A DNA stretch of 64,000 nt, taken from Lonicera japonica (taxonomy: Eukaryota > Streptophyta > Magnoliopsida > Dipsacales > Caprifoliaceae). This document shows positions 60,001 to 64,000 of this stretch, piece after piece. A model generated the notes under the pieces. It worked only from the letters and a program-made list of their open reading frames with translations, searched no databases and was not told the DNA's origin. The position numbers were made by a program, and so were the translations under genes. The stretch spans positions 25,573,325 through 25,637,324 of the forward strand of contig CM038468.1 in assembly GCA_021464415.1 (NCBI GenBank), read 5' to 3'. Position 1 is the first letter of the stretch. The number at the start of each line of letters is the position of its first letter.

Positions 60001-60535
60001 AAATTTTGAGGTTCACTCTTTAGACTTTAGATTCAGTGTTCACACTTCAAATTTAGAATTAAGATACAAAGAACAAAACAAACACCACCTCAATATAAAA
60101 TTGCTTTAGTACACTTGGCAAAAACTAGGTATAAGAATAATTTGAAAAGTTAGGGTTCCGAAAAATTACTTTAACTCCAGAATCAGAAGAGCTAGGTAAT
60201 CCATTCTCCGGAACAGTCTCCATATTTAGTTTCCTCTTAAGGGGATTCGAAGGCGGAGGTCTAGGCGGGAGAGGGCTCTTCAACTTTCCGGTGGCCGGAG
60301 ACGGTTTTCCTCCGGCGAGAGGGGAGGAATTATCCGGCGGCATTGAATTCGAATCGGAGGAGGGGGGATTGTTCTCCTTGGACCACCATTTCTGCTTGCG
60401 ATTGTTAGAAGATGGCGATTGTTTCTGTTTCATTGAATTATTATTAGGGTTTGGAGAAGTGGAGGATGGGGAAGTGTCAGTAGTAGAAGAGAGGTGGTGA
60501 TTCTCTCTCAAGACTGTGTTTCTTGGTTGCTTCAT
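51042..60535 (-). CDS. KIN12A/B: Kinesin-12 motor protein, PAKRP1/KIN12A-B type (complete)
   Basis: Plus-end-directed phragmoplast kinesin; the Arabidopsis relatives act at the phragmoplast midline and are needed for cytokinesis in pollen development. Sixteen exons: 60170-60535, 59106-59243, 58910-58993, 58690-58815, 58514-58573, 58372-58425, 58179-58271, 57433-57528, 57120-57265, 55700-55849, 55231-55360, 53694-54860, 53261-53359, 53028-53180, 51904-52689, 51042-51371. The phases all fit and give 1325 residues, close to the known family size of about 1300. N-terminus: Pro-rich [18 protein letters not shown]. Motor about 118-465, with P-loop GQTGSGKT (195-202), NAESSRSH (320-327) and DLAGSE (357-362). 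[10 protein letters not shown] follows the neck. A 14-residue repeat occurs three times (824-865). The tail is long coiled coil (about 905-1270). The start is the first ATG of the conserved N-terminus. Confidence 0.93.
53709..53834 (-). repeat. 42-bp coding repeat, three copies, in kinesin exon 12
   Basis: It encodes [28 protein letters not shown] and [14 protein letters not shown] (residues 824-865), in frame, just before exon 13. The same array is in the left copy at about 42261-42386. From memory, Arabidopsis PAKRP1 has a single LVPVD-type segment here, so this looks like a lineage-specific expansion. Confidence 0.9.
55009..55066 (+). mobile_element. SINE-like head, duplicate of 43561-43618
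   Basis: Same A-box-like and B-box-like motifs, in intron 11 of the intact kinesin gene. Confidence 0.45.
55850..57119 (-). other. Kinesin intron 9
   Basis: 1.27 kb. It contains a GC-rich stretch (55985-56160) dense in GGGCC and GGCCC motifs, probably a transposon remnant, and otherwise AT-rich sequence. Confidence 0.5.
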
Positions 60536-60625
60536 TGTGTGAGCAACAAATCCAGAGAGATAAAATGAGTTAGAGAGAGAGAGGGAAGGAGATTAGGGTT
60601 TGATCAGACAGCCACAAAGGTGAGC

Positions 60626-60657
<32 letters not shown>

Positions 60658-60800
60658 CCGTTAGGGGAGATTTGGAGGAGGCGGATGATTTTGAATTGAA
60701 TTTGGGGGTTTGGAATTTTTGGACGGGTCCAATCCAGATCCAAATATTTTATTTTGTTTTTCATTTTTTTTCTTTTCTTTTTTTGGATTTGATGTCATTT
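60536..60800 (-). promoter_or_regulatory. Kinesin 5' UTR and proximal promoter
   Basis: On the coding strand a (CT)n tract (60631-60657) lies about 100 bases upstream of the ATG, a common plant 5' UTR or core-promoter feature that can bind GAGA-type (BBR/BPC) proteins. I see no clear TATA box. Confidence 0.45.
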
Positions 60801-63100
60801 TAATAACAACATAGATCTATTAAAATAAACCATTGAATTTTTTTTATTTTAAGGGATAATCCTATAAATAAAGACCCCATGATCAAGGGTGAAAGTTGCC
60901 TACCACTGAGTCAACCACTCTCCTCAAATAAACCATTGAATTTCAATATACCAATTCAATAATTTTAGGTGATTCCATTTTTAACCCCAATAGTAATTGA
61001 TTCACTCTCACTTCTCATTAGGTCTTTTAGCACTAAGTAAAGGTTTGTTATTCAATTTTTAGTACTTAGTATAAATCTAAAAATGTTTTACTTGACCCGT
61101 CAATGCTGAGTAATAGGTTTATGGAGGTCCTTAAGAACTGAATAATATGCTCTTACTTGGTCGTTAAGAACCGAATGAGAGGTATAAGTAAAATCAAGCA
61201 TTAGTGGGGGTGAAAATAAAATCACCTATAATTTTTGTGCTTGTACTGAAGGCATTGAGTGAGTATTTCTCCAAGCAATCCCTAGAGTATTCAAAAATCA
61301 AAATAGTTGAGTAATGTACCATATAAGAGCATCTCCAACAATGCTCTCTATTTTAGAGAGCAATTTTTTCAAAATAGAGAGCATTGTGTGAAATGAAGAG
61401 TGTTGTTTGAAGAGTGTCTCCAACAATGCTCTCTATTTACACTTTTATGAAGGCACATGTCGTAATTTAATTGGGTGTAACAAATAAAAGAAAAAAATGA
61501 TGATTTTTTTAATGCAAAAGTATAAAATAGAGAGCCAAGGAGACTCTTTAAATCTAAAGAGCCAAACTAGGCTCTCTACTCTAAATCTCTATTTTAGCTA
61601 TATTGTTGGAGTCTCATTTGTTAGTGTTGGATAGCTATTATAAAGAGGATTAATATAATAGAGAATTCTCTTGGAGATGCTCTAAATAGGGTAAATTTAT
61701 TTTACGAGAGTACACAATATTTGAGAAAGATTTGATAAAACAATGTTTTGTAGTATATGAGAATGGTTTGATAAAACAATGTTCTATAGTATATGGCGGT
61801 TGGTGCCTCAAAATGTACATTTAGCCAATATGAGACTTTTAAATGGTGGTGTTTGTATGTTTCTAAACAAGTTTTCTGGAAAGTTTTTAAAAATTTAGTG
61901 TTTGGTTGAATGTTTTGAGTTAGAATAAGTTGAAAAGTGAATTTGGTTTGACTTTTTTTCAACCAATACGCATAAAAATTTTCAAAAATAGTCACAATGG
62001 ATCTTATTTTATAGATCTCAATGAGTAGGTTTCAAATATATATATTATATGGAGTTATGGCTTTTATTAGAGAGAGAAAGTGTAGTGAAATAAATTTTAG
62101 GAAGTGTGAAAGTAGAGTTGATTTTAAATTGTGTTTTGAGAAAAAATTTTAAAATTTTGTTCAGAAATATGTGTTTCTCTATCTTACTTTTACTTTATCT
62201 ATTTACTCTCTCTCTTTTAAAATACCACATAATATTTATTTTATCTGTGTTTTTATCATACCACTATTTTAACACCCAACTAAGTGGGATAAATAAACCC
62301 TACTTACCATGCCATTAAATTCCTTATTGTGGATTAAGGGCTAAGATTGATGATGATATTAATATTAAGGTTGTCTTTGACTTGTAAGAGAAAAGGATGA
62401 GAAAGAATTAAATTCTCCGATCCCATATTTGATGTTGGTTATAATTGGATTAGAAGTAGATTATTAATCCTACAAAATCCTCTGATCCCACCAAGAAAAG
62501 AATTAAACAACCCACCACGAGAGTTTCTATTTGGAAATCATTTTTTCAAGGATTTTGAGTATGGCGGTTGTGCCGAACTCAAAAACCGAACGACTAAACT
62601 ATACCAAATTGAACCGATCCATTAAAAACCAAACCAAAAAAAATCGAAACAAAGAAACCGAACCGAGTATGTTTGTTTCAGGTCTGAGGTATGTCACTGC
62701 AAAACCGAACCAAATCGAATCAATTCATATATGACTCGAGAATAATATTACTTCACTACCTAAAATTTTATATTCCAACTCTAGTGAAAACCCGACTCTT
62801 TAAACTAATATGAATATTGAAATTATATTATAAATGTAAGAGTAAATTTTATTTTATTTTATCCAAATAATTAAGTACAAGTATAGATTTATTATTTTTT
62901 TTGACAAAATTAAGTGTTGCTTTACAATTTATTTTTAAATATATATATATATATATATGAAAATGAAAATTGCATAAAATCGAACCAAAAAGTTTGGTTC
63001 TAGTTTCGATTTGAAAGATTTAGAAATTGAACCGAATCAAAACTAAACTTTTAAATTTAGTTTGGACATTCTAATTTTACCTCGATCGAAACCGAAAACA
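60801..63100. other. Intergenic region right of the kinesin gene
   Basis: AT-rich with one MITE (61327-61682). 62570-63090 holds many AACCGAACC and ACCAAA-type short motifs in both orientations, low-complexity repeat DNA. No gene recognised. Confidence 0.5.
61327..61682. mobile_element. MITE with GAGCATCTCCAA ends, 356 bp
   Basis: Terminal inverted repeats GAGCATCTCCAA, flanked by TAA at 61324-61326 and 61683-61685, which fits PIF/Harbinger-type insertion. The left end sequence is partly repeated inside (TCTCCAACAATGCTCTCTATTT at about 61350 and 61420). Confidence 0.75.
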
Positions 63101-63129
63101 CCTCTAATTATAAGTAGTTCAGTGTGGTT

Positions 63130-63284
63130 CACTACCAACAAGGAAGCTCAGGTGTGGAAACTGCTATGCCCTTCTATCACCTAGGAGCAAGCATGCCTCA
63201 ATCAAAGTCGGATGTATTATCAGTGTCGTCGTGTCGTGTGCTTACAAGGAGTAATGGAATTGTTATGTACAGCCAAGTTCGGAA
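63130..63284 (+). pseudogene. Possible coding exon of unknown gene
   Basis: From a TTCAG acceptor-like site (63117-63121) an open frame runs to a good donor (CGGAAG, then GTAATT, near 63285). It reads like coding sequence: AMPFYHLGASMPQSKSD, then LTRSNGIVMYSQVRK. I do not recognise the family, and no second exon is visible to the right edge. It may be a gene fragment or a single exon of a gene continuing outside. Confidence 0.25.
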
Positions 63285-63289
63285 GGTAA

Positions 63290-64000
63290 TTCGGTAGTTA
63301 TAAAAATGTGCCAGGTTTTCAATTTTTTTATTTTCCCCTTTGCGGTCTTTTATTTCACTAAAAAATAATGTTATTTACCATAAGTAATGGGATTCAAACC
63401 CATATTCATAGCTAGAATACTAGAACTCGCAACCATGCTGCATATTAGTTTTTTAACAACTTTTAAAAAAAATTAATTATATCTATATCGCACACATATT
63501 ATATGTGCACAAAACTCTATATAATATAAAAAGGCCACTTTTTTTTATTAAGTACAAAGGAATACTTAAATAATATTCTTACATGTACAAATATTAGATT
63601 GCTCAACCTCGATTTTTTTTTTCCTTTTCTATTTACATATCACATCTATACATAATTAAAGGGTGTTCTTAAATGCACCCATATAATCCGCCTTCTCACC
63701 CTACTAAAAGTCAAAGTTACATTAATTTTAACCTAAAAAATAGCGTAAAACCCTTTCTTCTCACCCCGCTTTCTATATTTTGAAAAAATCGCCACTAATT
63801 TATCTTCTCACCCATTTAAAGTTTTAAAAATAAAAAATTACATTATTTCCAACAAACAAACATCTACTATTTTCACTTAATTACATACATCTCATAAATA
63901 TATGCTTATAATAAGTATTCTCATAATTTTATATAGATTACTAGACTTTTATTTTTATTTTTATTTGCACCGGCACAATAACATTTTCAATGATGTTTTT
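63290..64000. other. AT-rich right edge with nothing recognised
   Basis: No open frame of note, repeat structure or RNA gene was seen. Confidence 0.5.

Overview
The window is nuclear DNA of a flowering plant, probably a eudicot. It is AT-rich, its genes have many introns with GT-AG sites, it carries plant-specific B3/REM genes and a phragmoplast kinesin, and the space between genes is filled with plant transposons (CACTA, Ty3/gypsy, Tourist-type MITEs). The species cannot be named from the sequence. I found no rRNA, convincing tRNA or CRISPR.

Layout. 1-2216 is the terminal part of a CACTA (En/Spm) transposon: a transposase-associated domain on the minus strand, an array of subterminal repeats and a terminus at 2216. 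2330-5040 is a decayed B3/REM gene fragment, a paralogue of 25226-28010. 6641-9884 is a 1.64-kb tandem repeat in two copies. 12941-20860 is a complete Ty3/gypsy retrotransposon on the minus strand (Tat-like, second RNase H), with a 5-bp target duplication, LTRs about 99% identical and a gag-pol frame broken by six in-frame stops but no frameshift. It sits inside a 1.2-kb repeat family that recurs at 10540 and 30010. 22485-27702 and 33858-38677 are two intact seven-exon REM genes on the plus strand, each with three B3 domains (428 and 413 residues). Downstream and convergent is a kinesin-12 gene of the PAKRP1/KIN12A-B type.

The kinesin appears twice. 36950-48276 and 48377-about 59905 are nearly identical and are separated by exactly 100 N. 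The right copy (51042-60535) is complete: 16 exons, all phases compatible, 1325 residues. The left copy lacks exon 1 and has many one-base indels that grow denser toward the gap. The simplest reading is that two overlapping contigs, or two haplotypes, were placed end to end. The real locus would then have one REM tandem pair followed by one kinesin gene.

The REM genes are predicted nuclear DNA-binding proteins of reproductive or meristem type. The kinesin is predicted to act at the phragmoplast midline in cytokinesis. Nothing in the sequence links the two functionally. Other points of interest are (CT)n tracts lying just inside 5' splice sites of REM exons, a long imperfect hairpin in REM intron 5, and a threefold 14-residue repeat in the kinesin tail. 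I did not find a convincing new multi-gene system. All gene models come from reading splice sites and reading frames by eye.
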